Positions 33,201-48,200 of a DNA stretch of 64,000 nt are shown one piece after another. Position 1 is the stretch's first letter, and each line of letters begins with the position of its first letter. The stretch covers positions 47,759,088-47,823,087 of the forward strand of contig CM038040.1 in the NCBI GenBank assembly GCA_021397845.1, in the 5' to 3' direction. Source of the DNA: Areca catechu. Lineage: Eukaryota; Streptophyta; Magnoliopsida; Arecales; Arecaceae. The position numbers were made by a program, and so were the translations under genes. The notes under the pieces were generated by a model. That model worked only from the letters and a program-made list of their open reading frames with translations, searched no databases and was not told the DNA's origin.

Positions 33201-36200
33201 TTGAGATTATTATGTAGTTATTATGCTTCAACAAGGGATGTTTATTTGAGATCTATAGGGCAGGTTTTTCCAGATCTATCCAAGATCACCCTCAACTTGT
33301 ATTAACATATGCTGGGAAAACTTAAACAAGAAATGAGGGGTGAATATCTGAATCAGTGAGATTGACTATTGACTTTGCTTAAGTATGTAGTTGGATCACT
33401 TTGGAGCAGTATCTTCATTTTTATGACCATAATACTAAACTAACACATGTTTTCGAAATTAATCATATGCAAGCTGTTTTCGTTTAAAAATGTCTTAGGA
33501 AAATTTGAATTTTATATTTGCTTCTCTGACTGCTATACATGAACTCTTGGATGACTTAAGCTCTGATGCCATGCCAACATTTAGACAATTTGCATAGTTG
33601 ATGCTTTGGCATTCTTGTCACCATAGCAACTCATTGATGAGGGTTTGACAACATGGGTGTGCACCAAACAGCTTACAGTTGTGCATCACTTAGTGAGTGA
33701 AATCAGTTGTTATCTTTATGTTCTCTTCTTTGTTACAATGTCTTATCTATAAGAACCATTATAGGCTTGTCAGCTAGTACCTGGGACCTACCAATTTCAA
33801 TACCAAATCCACTTCCACTGTTGGTCTTCTGCTTTTTCAAAAGGACAGATAATTTTAAAACATCAAAACATGGTGACGAATAGGTTGAAGGTACAAGGTT
33901 CATATTTAGGTACTGAGTCATGCAAACTAATTTAGTAAACTAAATAGGTGGAATTCCTTCAATGTCGAGGTCCTTTGTTTGGCGTGTACTACTTTTTTTG
34001 CCATTCTGGTATACATGAAATAAATAGTCAAGGTAATCTATATTCCACAACCTTGAAATTAAGTGATTTCACTTGGAAAGAAAATGTTCCATATTAGTGT
34101 ATTTGGGCTTATAACCATAGCTTCCAATGCATGAAACTTGTGACACATGCCAATAGGCCCTACCAACTAGTCACAAAAGTAAATCAGTTACACAAACTAA
34201 TACTACTGGATTAGAATCATCAGATCTTTAGAGACAAACTTGCAATTTGTAATCCTAAGAGAGATTGGTTCAGGATTATGAGAGACTTTCTTATCAAATA
34301 GGAATATTTCTTGTGATGTCAAATGGTAAAAAGCAGATCTGTATCTCCAGATTATGGTTGTCTGATTAAGATGAATTCATACCAAAATGTTGGGCAAACT
34401 TCTGCAATGGTGCAAACTTTTGAAGGAAAACAATGATATGGTGATTATCACCCCAAGTTCAAGCACTAATACACATTCCACTTTATTTATACATCTGATC
34501 GGTGGTTCTATTTTTATACATTTTAATCATGTGATAGATTTCTCTTGCTATTATGCTTACATTTAACTTGTGTTGCGTATTTCTTTGGGACATACCTTGG
34601 TCTATCAATTTGGAAGACACATCTGAATGGGGTTATAATCTTCCTGCAGGTTGGACCTTTTCAAGCTTCTCGGAGTAAAAAACCTAAAGTTAAAGTTAGA
34701 GTTCAGCTAAATCTTCATGGAATAGTTTCTGTAGAATCAGCTTCAGTGAGTGTAGAATTGTATCTGCTGCTATGTTTAAATATGTTAACTATATCAAGCA
34801 TCAACTTGCATCTTTGTAACATTCAATGGCCATAATTCAACCGTTTCAGTTGCTTGAAGATGACATAAATGATCCAATTTCAAGAGATACAAGTCGCATG
34901 GACACAATGGAGCCTGAATATGCTTCTGGTGTCCCGCATGATACTGTAGCAAATACTGTAGAAAATGGAACATCTACACAGACTGAACCTGGATCCAAGC
35001 CTTCTGTGAGTTTTCTGTCTTGATCTGATTATCCTGTGTAAATATTTTTATCGTCATATTGAGTGAGCTCACTTTGCTTATGGTAAAATATTTAGGTCTT
35101 TCATCATTTCTGCATTTTATTTTTTTACACAAATAATGTAGACTCTAACTGCCCTGGTTTATGCTCCATGAAAAAATTTAATCTCTTTATATATCTACTG
35201 CTTATTACAGAATGCTCTCATCATATATCAGGAAGCATCAAACCACCTATCAAAGTAGAAAACCATAGAACTGACCAATGCCCATGGTTAAATTAGTATA
35301 TTTTATTACATTTTTTATTGTTCTCAATAAAACTCTTTATGTCATACATGTACCAATCTGCATTTGTGTGTGATTCATCTTTTTCATAGGTTCTCATTAT
35401 TGTAATAATCTCTATATTTATAGCGCTGATGAAAATTGTGAGGAGGAATATAAAGTAACTCCAATAGGTAGTCACTAAGGCCATGATCAAGGTTTGCCAA
35501 ATTGGAATTGGGCCTTGTGCCAACTAGCTAGTTGTAAGGTTTGTTACACCTCCGTACTAAGCCCAAACCAACATGATAAAGAAAGCAGAGGAGAGGGAGA
35601 ATTGGAAAGGAAAAGAGAGAGAAGGGAGGGGGGAAGGAGAGGGAGAGGTTGGCCGGCCACGGTAGTGGCTACCATAGGGCCGTGGATGACGGTGGTGCAT
35701 GAGAGATGGTGAAGTGGAGAGAGAAAATGAGAGAGAGGGGGGTGGAGGGAGAGGAAGAGCCGTCCGTGACCAGCAATGGTTGGTGGAGAGCTGCAAAGGC
35801 CCTTAGAGAGCCTCCCCCTCCATCTGGTTGAAATAGGGATGAGCCACCCGGTTTCCATCATAATTTCACAATCATTTTGTTTTCCTGCTTCGCAATGAAG
35901 CTAACAATTGATTTGTCGGCTTCACCGTAAAGTGGCACAAAAAAAATACAGTATGATTTAGTGATGGAAATAGGGGCAACTTACCCTTGTTTCAACTGTG
36001 CAAAGGGGGAGGACTCTCTAAAGGCCTCCCCAGCCCTCCAGCAACCACCATGGCCACGACCGGCTCTCTCTCTCTCTCTTCCTTTCTTCATCACACCATG
36101 GTCATCTGCGGCCCTTCGACCACCTCTAACAACCTCCCTAGCCTTTTCCTCCCCCCTTCTCTCTCTCTTCCTTTTTTTCAATGTTCCGGATCATGTTGGA

Positions 36201-39200
36201 ACTGTACCAGTAAGCTGCCGGTACAGTTTGGCATGTCGTAAACCACCCGGTTTGAGTCGGTTTGGCAATCCATGGCCATGATAATATTTTTTGCTGAAGG
36301 TTACATGATTATATCAATTCATCAAGAAGAGAATGTGATGCATAGGGCCATTTGACTATTCTGGCTTTCCCTTTAAGATGAATTGCACTTGCCTTCTGAA
36401 TTTGCCTTGAGAACATATGCATGGAGCAATGATGGGATAGAGTCCTTTGGATACATGATGCAAATACACCAAGCGTGTGCCTTAAAATTTTGGTTCTGAC
36501 AGAATTAAAGGCAACGTTAGGTGAAACTAGGTAATCTTATGATTTATAAAAGGAGTAGATCATGAGAAATTGCTTTTTAAGGTGGCATAGTTCTCTTCTT
36601 TTCTCTTGTTCCTTGCCACATCCTGTTTGTGGTGGTTTCACGGGATCTGTGGATAAGGAGCTGTTATTTTCGTTAGGGGAAATGGTTGTGATTTATTTTG
36701 TTGTGGATAATGGGAGGAAGTTTTTTAAAAAAACAAGAGTGTAAGCATGCTTTCTTGTTGCAATCAACTTTGTTTTGCTTGTAAATTATGTCCCTTTACA
36801 ACTCGATAGGCATGCCACTTTTGAGTGGTAAGAAAGTTGGCTAACACAAGTCATGAGTTATGAGATGAGTTTTGTAGATTAAAACAATGCAACATTTCAA
36901 AACATGCAGTAGTAAAACCAAAAGGTTTAGGAAAGTGTGCTGAGGTAATGAATATACTTGTTAAAAGCTGTCTAAAGGCATGGTTTGTTGTTGTAGAGCA
37001 TGCCTTGGAATGTAGTTTAGGAAGAGTGAATTTTAAAATCAAGCAATCTAGTTTAGGATAAATTGAGTGCCAATTGGTTGGGTGGTTTTCTGATCATAAT
37101 GTTCTTCTGCAAGCTTAATCCTTAATTAGTGTCATGAATCGGTTCGATTGCTCTGAACAAATGTTTTTGCTTTGGATGTCATGAAGAGGCTAAGTGACTT
37201 TTTTTAAAATTTTGAGCATGCGATATGGTTTGTAGTGACTAAATATTAATTGGGTGATAACCAGCCTTCTTCATTACTTTATGACATTAGTTCTCCTACC
37301 TGTTGTTAAATAAAGTTAGTATGCGTGGTAGGCTATCTTCTTGGCCTTTTTGGGAGTATAGGGTAGCACACTAAGCGATTTCTCAAGGACACAAAGAAGT
37401 CAATTTCATGGATGATTATGAAAGTAATATATCAGTAATGTTATCATGGTTCAAAACAGTTAGAAAATGTGGAGGTTTAATTGTATCATGCTTCTAAAAT
37501 ATTGGCTGTATCAAATTATCAATAGTATTACTTTGAACTATCGTGAGCTGTACTCCATCTTGTGATTCCCTTTCTGGAAGTCTTTTTTTTAATACTTCAT
37601 TTATGTACTTGAATGCTTGTTCACCCTTTTCCGCTAGGATTAAGAATGGTTTGAGTTTACAGCAAGAAATATAATGAAATAGGAAGCTAAAAGAATGTTT
37701 CTTAAATCTTGAAACTAGGTTATTGAATTAAATTAAGAAAATAATGGGGATAATTCAAGAGATAACCCAGCTAGAGTTGCATCGATCTCATCAGTCTCTC
37801 CTTCAAGTATACTCGCAATTCATATGTGAGTTGCTTCTTTTTGCAATATTGCCTCAGATTTGCACCAAGGTTGTGGTAGTCGGAACCATGAAAGAGAGAA
37901 TATTTAAGAGTGCATGCAAACTTGTTAGATAAAAACAATACATTAAGGAGGGGTTTTGAAGGAAATTGTAGACTTTTAGTGGTCTCTTGCTAATATTTTA
38001 GCTGTGCTGTAGATCCTACTTTGACTTTGAAGCTCAGTTTATTTGACTCTATTTATGACTATGTTGTACAAAGTGATGCATAGGGAATTCCTATGTCTTT
38101 TGAGTTGGAACTTTGAACTGTTAAATGTCATTCTGATGTCAGCTATCTAACTTTGTCCTTGGGTTCATCAAAATCATTCTGACCTTAGATTGGATAGCAA
38201 TTTTATTTTTTGGATGTTGTTTGCACTGATTATGATGTGGGGCTATTTTGGGGCCCATGGTTGCATGATGCAATGGGATATGGCCTTATATTGCTTCAAT
38301 ATCTTTTTTTTTTCACTTCTCTAATAAGTAATATTTCTTTCTCAGCAAACAATATTCTTTTACAGCGCTCAACTCGGTTCAGCCATTTGTATTGATTGAA
38401 GCATAGAATTTCTTGTTGATTAAAATACCGTTGACAATTCGGGTGGTTTAGGTTTTGATGCAATGGGATATGGCCTTATATTGCTTCAATATCTTTTTTT
38501 TTTCACTTCTCTAATAAGTAATATTTCTTTCTCAGCAAACAATATTCTTTTACAACGCTCAACTCGGTTCAGCCATTTGTATTGATTGAAGCATAGAATT
38601 TCTTGTTGATTAAAATACCGTTGACAATTCGGGTGGTTTAGGTTTATCTTACATTGGTTGACTTTGGATCAGGTTAGAGAAACCACTGAACCTTTACCTG
38701 CCTATTTTTGACTTGCTTGGATAATGGTCGGTTTTGTTCAACCAATCAACCATAATAATAATTAAAAAAAGATAAAATTAAAGGTATAAAATAATTTTAA
38801 AAAGTGAAATCCTTTACCTCCCTCTCTCCTTGCATTCCTTCCCACCTTAAACATAGCTGTGAGGCCCTCCTCTCTAGTCTTACCACCTTACTCTTAGCAA
38901 CCAGGACCTCTTTTCTCTTAAACCCTTGTTGCCACCCCCATCACAGAATCCTATCATAGGCCCAAACTCCCCAGCTCAAGTCCCATTCCCCCTCCAATAA
39001 TTCCTATGATGGCCTTGGTTTTCTTCCATACACCCTTCAAGGATTTTATTGCTGTTTAGCTTCTGACTGTCTACCTCAGCCCCTTATTATTACTTCCTGT
39101 TATTCTATCATTATCTGCCATCAGCACTTGCTTCGCAGCCTTGGTCCCTTTTCCCTCCTTTTGACAATCCCAAGTCTTTGACCTTGCCCCGTTCCCACCA

Positions 39201-42200
39201 CCTCTTCTCCTGCACCACCACCAATGCTGTGCCACCTGCATCCATGTCTTTCCTCTATCTTTTCCCCTGATTCGGAAGACAAAGTGAAACCCAAGCCATG
39301 TACAATTAAGCTGGGATCAGATTCACCTCAATTTGGCAGTTTGGAACAACCGTGGCATAATCATCCAGTCTTTTATGAGTGGGTTTGGGGAGGCTGGTTG
39401 GTCTGTGTTAGAAATTAGTGTATTTGGACCAAGGTTCACCGTCTTAGTACTGAACTTTGTACCAGTACCATCATATTATAGTGTTGATACATGGTTCAAT
39501 ACAGTATAGCAACGTTGGTGTGCTCTGAAATGGCATACCGGTACAAGACTAATATGGTATAGTACACCCTGTACTGAGTGATATGGCATGGTACAGCATT
39601 CCATGATTTGGACTGAAGTGGAAGGGCTAAATACCATGAATTGTCATATACGGCACCGACATCTAGCATGCATCATCATGTAAAGGCAAACCAATCCATC
39701 CAAAACTTTGCATCATTGTTCCAGTTTCTTTAGTTTTCTTATTGACTTCACCCTCTAATTTTTTGGCTAATTTAAAGAAATTGAACACCTTTTATGTAAT
39801 GATTTTAATTTATGCATTGCGCATTCCTAAGTATTTATCATAAGTAATATGATTAGACGGTATTACAGATTAGTAACTAGGGGAGATGTGTAATAATGGT
39901 TACACATTAACAATATGCATGTTTTACACTACTGTTGGTATTGTGGAAGCTGATATTTATGGGTACCTTAATTTCTAGCATTTAATCTCATGCATAATGG
40001 AATTTTGTATTGTTGCTGCATTTATTTGACAGAGCAGGCCTTAGGGTTTCCAAAATGAGGTTATGTCCAATTGAGAAAGGCTTTAAACTGCCTTAGATAA
40101 AAGCTGATCAAGATGATTGTGCATTGATAAAAAGGATAAAGCAGGGTATGAACTTGTGTCATTACAAATTAGGGTGTGCCTTATTTATTGGAATGATAGA
40201 TTTTGGTCCGGGCTTCATATTTATAGGATGGCATGGATGTTGCACGGGTATTAATCCCTACACCAAGCTGATTAACTGCTGGCACAATAAATATAACAGG
40301 ATGAAGTTTGATATCTGTGAACAGTTATAATTCATATTAAAATGTTTTTCTCATGTATAGCATCCATTGTTCTTACTCTGTTTTTTTTTTTCCCCGAATA
40401 TTTAGTACTCTAATAATATCGACGTCATGTACATAATCAGTATCGAATTTAAGAGTTGAAATAATTATGTAATTGCAAATCACTAATATTTGATTCAAGT
40501 TGGGCAAGTGTTCATATTTTCTATCAAACAGGGAAGGGTGTGATGTTAACATAGAAATTTTGATACTGTCTTGTAAATGTGTTCTAAATTATTCTATTAC
40601 TGTTTGTTGATTATATCAAAAGTAGTGATGCCCTGATTACAATTGTCATAGCAGGCTGATAGAACAAAAAGAGAAGGAACCTGTAGAAGGAACGAGTTGG
40701 CAATTGCTGAGACTATATATGGCGGAATGACTAAAGAAGAACTATTAGAAGCTCAAGAGCTCGAGCAAGTGCTGGCCTACCAGGATAAAGTCATGGAGCA
40801 AACAAAAGACAGAAAGAATGCACTGGAATCTTATGTCTACGAGATTCGTGATAAGGTAAAATCAAACTCAGAACACCGTCTCATCTTTCTTTACAGGTAG
40901 AGTACTAAGTATATTTGTTTTTTTTTCTTTTCACTAGCTTTTCGACAAATATCGCTGCTTTGCAACTGATTCAGAAAGGGAAGGAATCTCTGTTAGCTTA
41001 CAACAAACTGAAGAATGGCTATATGAGGATGGGGATGATGAAACAGAAAAAGTTTACACTGGCAAACTTGAAGAGCTAAAGAAGGTAATAAGCATATCTT
41101 CCATTTTATTGTTTTCTTTCCTACCTAGTACGGTTGCAAGTTGTAATAACAACCAAGAGCATGCATTTATACTGGCTAACTTAGTAGAACATTTTCTGCA
41201 ACTCATTCTTATCTGGGGAATAAATAAAGAGGCTGATCATATCTTTCTTTTCATGCTCCATGTACGTCAATATAGTATTATTTTCTCTCCTGTTGCCTCT
41301 CACTGTCTTATATCCAATCCTCACCCATTCATCAACCCACTAGGTGCTTGCTATGCCAACTTGTAAATACTCTCTTTTGGTTTTTCTTGAGTTTGTTTTC
41401 CTCCAGAAACTTCCATTTTGTTCTTTCTGTGCATTTTGTCATCCCTGTACCAGGGCATTCTTATACACGGTGAAGATTAATATTTATTATTAATTTTCTT
41501 TGTTCTTTTCTATTAGAGACCTATGTAGGTTATGCATCAGTTGTATCTGTATACTTTATATGCTTTGCTTGGGAAGTGTTATGACTTATTGTAATTTATA
41601 TGCTGGACTATTGTGTTCCTTTAAGGCATGACTGCTTCGCTAAATCAATCTGCTACTTGCTAGTCAAAGTTCATGATATCCAAGCTTTTAACTGATTTTG
41701 AATTTGTGCTGAGGAAGGCTCGATGTTTCTCCAAATTTTTGAATGCTTTCTGATATGACCTCCTTGACATTGCACACCTGCTTGTACTTCTGCATGCGAA
41801 AGTCAAAGGACCATCATTAGATTCTTGGTGATTCTGATAAGCAGTGGAATTGCAACACTTCTTTAATTTTAAACTTTGATTCTGCATTCTGCTAGTTTTG
41901 TTTTGATAGGTTTTTGTTGGTGTTATTTGATCGTTTGCTGGACCTATGTGCCTAGTTCATCCAATGCTTCAAGTAGGTGACTGGTGCATGGAGAAGCCAG
42001 TTCTTTTGGAGATGTTTGTAAAGATCCTAGGTAGCATTTCAAGTGGTATATCCCTTTTAAATATTTTTCAACTTAAAATCCACTGTACATTAAGGTCTTC
42101 TCAATCAATCGAGGAACTCTTTTATTGCCTTCCCATATGTGTCTTTTTTATTTTAGCAAATTTCTTGTTTCTAAGCCCGTTCTCCTTTAGTCTCATATAC

Positions 42201-45200
42201 TATCCAGTGATCCATGCCCACTCATATTTGAGTTTATATTAGAGATGTGATGATTATTATTTTTGCTTCTTTTTCTTATGCTTTTTCAAGGTTCCCCTTT
42301 TTATTTTATATCGAGTTTACCTAGTGCTCACCAATCAAGTCCTTTATGCATGCCATCTCTTGATTTTCTTTGGAACTTATTTACCTCTCTGTTGCTCATC
42401 TTTACTCTCTTTTGAGTGCTTCTCCTTGCTTCCTTTAGCCTACTAACTGTTCTAGTTGCTGCTCCTTGAGATCTTTTCTCCTTCATAAGTGGTTTTGGAC
42501 TTTGTTTTCCTCCCATTGCTCACTTGTATCATGATATATTTTATGAATCCCTTCTCTCCCTAAATATTGGTATGTTGGACTGTTCATCAGTAATTTGGCA
42601 AACACATCAGGTTTTTGGTTCCAGTGATGCGTTCAAATTTTTATTATTTGAGATCTGTGGCATATTCTCATTTGGCACCCTTATAATTGTGCCACAAACA
42701 TCTAAGTAGGAAGGTATTGCTAATAAAGCATTGTTTCATTATTTTAGATCATTCATGGCCCTTTTTACTTTATGCCCAATAAAGTCACAGATGGGTAGTT
42801 TGCTAGGGTTAAAAGTTTTGATTTTGCAAAAAAAAAAGAATTAATAGAAACTAAAAGAAGCATATCAGAGACAAATAGGTAAATTGAACAAATAAATTTT
42901 AAAATATTGGAAACCTCGTGATGAGTAAGCAGAATTCAATAGAAAAAAAAATGTTTATATTTTGTGAAAGGTTTATTATGGTCACAAATAAGTGCTAAAT
43001 CAGCCTGAAGTTTGTGATGGTTTATTTTTATTAAAAAAATTGTCTTAATGGAATCCAGGAAAAACTTTTCTTGAAATAATAATTAGGAAATATTTAAACA
43101 AAAGTTGATTACCATATTACTAGGTTGGATTATTCAATTTTCACTACTGCAACCATTATATCGCTAATCTCATCAACAGTGATTCCCTCTATGGATGCAT
43201 ACTTGATAGGTGTCTTTGTTGTACCCATTGTGCACATATTTGCAGTTAGGTCTATGTGGTTCTTCATCTCCCATTACCCTTTAACGAACGGACCTCTCCT
43301 CTCTAGTTAATTGTATTCTTTTATTGTATAGTGCAAATAAGGATTGTTGTGCTGTTGCTGTTGCTGCTGCAATCTCTCTGTTTGCTGTCATTACTATATT
43401 AACGCGTATCATGTTCGCAGGGTACTTTACTATTTTATTTCTAATATAGATTTACCATTTATAGGTCTTTCTGATCTTGAGCTCACCCTTCTTTTCTGAC
43501 TTCATTCTCACAATGCCTGTCCATATAAAGATAGCAGATTTAACGGGAGGATAGATCCTTGTGAATTTTTATCTCACTCTGATTTGATTGACCTATGAGT
43601 GAGTCTTTCTATAATGACAAGTCTCCAAAGTCTCATATAAAGGTCTTGCATAGTGGTTTAGTTTTAACACCATGTTACTTAAAGAGGAAATCTTTGATTA
43701 AGCACATGCACACAAACACGCACTCTTCTGTACATGCATATATGAATTGTGAGTTTTCATATACCTGATGCATAAATTACATTGTGTAGACCCATGATGA
43801 ACTACATCAACAACAACATGGTGAATATGTGCATGAATCATGCATGTAGACTGAATAGGATATTATTTAAAATATCTTTACAACATGATTTGTTTCATAT
43901 GTATGGCTTTCATATTCTAGCCTTTTGTTCCCGATGGTCTTGTCATCATGATATGTAGGGGGACTTCTTTGTAAAAGCTTGAAGTATTGCATTTTTCTTT
44001 TTTGTGTTGGTAAAGGGCTAGAATGATGCATGTGTCATTCCCATGGTTGGTACACTGTTACAAGAAGATATGCTCAACTCAACTCAACTAAGCCTTAATC
44101 CCAAACTAGTTGGGTTCAACTACATGAATCCTTTTTCTCCATTCTGTTTGATTCAGAGCCATCCTTTATGAAACATGTTAGATTTCAAGTCTGTCCTTAC
44201 CACTTCATCTCATATGATTTTCACCTTTTTAGTCTATCTCTAATAAGGATTTATGAACCGGTACCAAGATCTGTACCGATCGCCACCCGGTATGGTACGG
44301 TACTGGTTCGGTGCCGTACCGACACTCGGTATGATAGGTGTGCCGATCAAACTGGCATGCCAATTTTTCTTTGATTTCTTGTAATCTCAAATTAGTTTTT
44401 TAGGATTTATTGAATATTTTTAAGGTCCAAATAGATGTTTGTTGATGCTAATTGATGTTTGCATCACCTCGATACATTCTTAATCGCGTGTAACATGAAT
44501 TTGACTTTCTAAATTTCTAATTTTTAAATAATCAATACATGCAATACTCTCAGAGCCCGATCTCGACTTAAAAGCTGACAATCTAAATCGATCTCTATGC
44601 CGGGCTACCTCTTCTAGCTACCTCTGATTATACAAGCTCACTTGAATAGTAGCTTCGATCTGTGACTCATCATCTGGAATAAATGTTTCCTTGGATTTTC
44701 TAAAGTAATAAGGTAGTTCTGTGACTCGACAGTCTATCTCTTATCTTCTTTTTCGATGTTTTTTCTTTGCTACTTTGAAATCATTGAAGTGCTTCTTCAT
44801 AATCTGACGGATCTCTAATGGACATGTCGGCACATAGATACATCAGGCTAGCCGCTAGCCAAGTACTGCTTCAACCTTGTTACCCCACCATCTTTGCATT
44901 CCATATTGCATCATTTACATCTTCAATGATGTCGACCCGAAAGTATTATCCCATGCCCCCAATCAATGTCACGTGTTGGATCTTTCTTCCTCGATGGATC
45001 CATTCTTGGAGATTGAACAAGCACATCAGTTCAATAATTATATAAAATTAATAAATCTTATTTACCTTTTTTTTATTTTTAAAATTAATTATATATATAT
45101 ATATAATTTTTAGAATAAAAATTATTAAAAATTAAAAATTAAAAAAAAAAACTTGATCTTAGATTCATGTAGAATCCTATCATAAATGCTACATATATTT

Positions 45201-48200
45201 TTTTATAATATTGGGCATACATGAAATGCTACTTTTTTTTAAAAAAAAATTAGACCTAAGCCACTATTCACATGATGCATTAAAACTTAAATAAATAGAC
45301 ACGAAATTTGTAGAAAAAATAACTTGCAAGCCCTCAAATAATAATCTGATTTTATAATTTTTTAAAAATATTTTATTTTATAATTTTTTAATCTGACAAT
45401 GTATTTTTAATTTTAAAAATCATATATTTAACAAAAATAAATGATCTTAGTATCATTGCAAAGATCATCCATAGATTTACAACATATTTTAAAATCACGT
45501 CAAAATAAAAATTTTGATATAGTTTTTCCTTATTTTTTATTTTTCATGAATTTTAAAAGAAGAGAGAGGGGAAAGGAGAGAGAAGAGGACAGGTCTACAT
45601 ATATTTAATTTGTAACTTTTTCACGTGTCAACCTGTTGCTTGCATTTTTGTCAACCTGTATGCTGTGAATTAGGAAATGTGATCGGAGAGGAAAAACGTG
45701 AGGCTCTTGGGCTTTCAATCTCCTTAAACCCCCCCCCCCCAACATGCCAAATAACCCAGGCCTAGACTAGACTGGGCCGGACTGCTCGGTTCAAGTTGGT
45801 CCCGAATTGATTTAGCTCGGACTTGGTATGGTTCGATACAGGCCAAACCGGGCTGCTTGGTCCAGTTCAGAATTCCTTGATCTCTAAATCATTTCATTCC
45901 TTCTGCATATATCAAATCACTTCTTTGTACCAGTGCATCCCTTGGCCTTTATTGTACATGACCAAACTAAGTCATTTTGTCGATTTGCCCATAATTGGTG
46001 CTCCCTCCACCTTTTTATAAATGACTTCATTTCTTATTCCATCTATTTTTGCATGATCACACATCCATTTTAACAATCTCATTTTAGCCACACTCATCTT
46101 GTGCACATATTTTTAACTTTTCAACATTTTGTACCATAAAGCATAATTGGTCAAATGGTTATCCTATAAAGTTTTTCCTTCAACTCGGCAAGTATCCTAT
46201 GATGACATAATGTCCGAGTTATATGTTCTTATTTCATCCAACTTATTTTAACTATATGGATAACATCTTCTTCAAGCCATCTATATAAATAATCAATCCC
46301 AAATACCGAAATAATCATTTTTAAGAACTTCACAATCCTCAATTTTTACTACATCCTCATCTTTATTTCTAATTTTGAAAAAATTACACTCAAGGTATCC
46401 ATTTTGGTCTGTCTTACCCTAAAACTCTTGGATTCTAATGCACTCCACAATCCCAACTTATAATGAACCCCGACCTTAGTTTCATTTACTGAAACTATAT
46501 CATCTATAAATAGCATGCACCAAAGAATATCATCTTGAATATTCATAATAAGCCCATCCATAACTAGTGCATAAAGGTGAGGACTAAGAGCAGATCTCTG
46601 GTGTAAATATAAGGTGATTGGAAACTTGCTAGTATTAACGCTAGTGATTCTTACACTAGTAATCACTCCATCATGCATAACCTTAACTGCATTAATATGT
46701 CTAATGGAATTTCCTTTTCTAAATCCATCATAAGACTTCTTAAAGGACTCTATCATATGCTTTCTCTAAATTAATAATAATCATATGAATATCTTGTTTA
46801 TTTTCTTTACACTTCTCCATTAATCTTTGAAGGAGAAAAATGGGTTTTATAGTCAGAACTTCCTAGTACAAAACCAAATTTATTCTCCAATACTTTTGTA
46901 TCACACCTCAATCTATGCTCAATCACGCACTCTTGTAGTTTCATAGTCTAGCTCATGATTTTAATACCATAATATTTAGAGTAATATGAAATATCTCCTT
47001 TATTTTTATTAAGGTTTTAAATCCCATAAGACAGGGCTGTTCTGGTTTGTTCATGGAATGCGATGCGTCGGCATCCTGCCAAGTCCCGACACTTGGGATG
47101 GGGATGTTCCAAGGCATCTCGATTAGGATGTTGGGATGCTGATGAGATGTCCTGTCCTGATATATGGGATGGTACCTCGTTCCAGTATCCCATCGGGACT
47201 TGAATCCTTGATTTATAAATTAGTACCATAGCATTTTTCCTCCATTGATGTTCCAAGGCATCCCAATTAGGATGCTGGGATACTGGCAGGACATCCTGGT
47301 ATTCCACCGGGACCTGAATCTTTCATTCTTATATATTAGTACCATAGCATTTTTCCTCCATTCATCAAGTTTCTTTTTGGTCTTTAAAATCTTATTAAAT
47401 AAATTAGTCAACCAAATTACTTCCATGTCACCTTAATACTTTCAAACTCAATATTGTAATCATCAGGACGAGTCAATTTTCCTATTTTCATCTTTTTGTA
47501 ACCTTTGTTGCAAGAAGATATGCAAGTCTATAAAAAGACCTGTAACTAGTACGCTTAGATGCACTACTTGTTTTGTAATTTTTGGTGTATACTGAATATT
47601 ATTAGTTATTACTTTATCCTAGCAGGTGAGTGTTAAATGAACAAATCTTATTTAACTGGTCTTTAAAATTCAACATATCTTAATCATCTAGCATATTTGT
47701 GTTGATTACTTTTAACATATGCTCTTATTAGATTCAAGTAATTTCTCACACAAATTAGTATCCTAATATGGTTTCAAGTGCTAGCACTTGTCAGGTCAAA
47801 GCTGGTGCTTGATCAGCTATGGATACCAAGCGAGCCACTTGTTATTAAGCAACATTGGCCAGTAGTGACTGGTGCAAGTTTGATACATCTTGATATTTCT
47901 CTGTGCCTGCATAAAAGGGCTCTCAAATCCTTTTGATATTTTTGGTTAGGCATTGCAGAAAATGGCTCTCAAATCCTTTTAATTATTTAGATAATTAATA
48001 TATAAAATAAATTAATTTATTAATAATTAATATATAAAACTATTTATTTAGTTAAATTAAATTAAAATTAAATATTTTTATAATTTTTTATATAATTATA
48101 AATTGTAATGATTATAAGTTTGCTTACTTCTTTAAGTATAAATAAGTATTATAAATTGATAATGAAAATATTTTTTTATTAAAGGATAATTTAGTAAAAA

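Larger units (their letters stand above)
35006..40654 (+). other. Intron 4 of HSP70-16 (5649 bp)
   Basis: Donor TTCT|GTGAGT, acceptor ATAGCAG|GCTGAT. It contains a GC-rich inverted repeat (35580-36195), a 190-bp tandem duplication (38266-38645) and a GGTAC-rich repeat (39425-39610). The rest shows no feature. Open frames such as 35544-35861 and 35961-36281 lie within the inverted repeat and are not genes. Confidence 0.75.
45870..47500 (-). pseudogene. RTE-type LINE reverse transcriptase (decayed)
   Basis: On the minus strand, from 47500 downward: KIGKLTRPDD, EWRKNAMVLIYKN, then after a MITE (47011-47210) YYGIKIMS-TMKLQECVIEHR and NKFGFVLG, the SYDGFRKGNS...VKVMHDGVITSVR region, LHQRSALSPHLYALVMDGL, the catalytic box CMLFIDDIV (FADD in active relatives) and ESKSFRVRQTKMD. 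The end of the RT and EVIYKKVEGAPIMGK follow near 46000. Stops and frameshifts are frequent. The order and motifs match plant RTE-type non-LTR elements. Confidence 0.85.

Noticed and set aside
35544..36281. Several proline/serine or arginine-rich frames in intron 4
   Set aside because: They are produced by the CT/GA-rich inverted repeat and have no homology.
47017..47426. Minus-strand frames with repeated PSQHPNWDALEH-like text
   Set aside because: They are produced by the MITE and its partial tandem duplication over LINE sequence, not by a gene with protein repeats.
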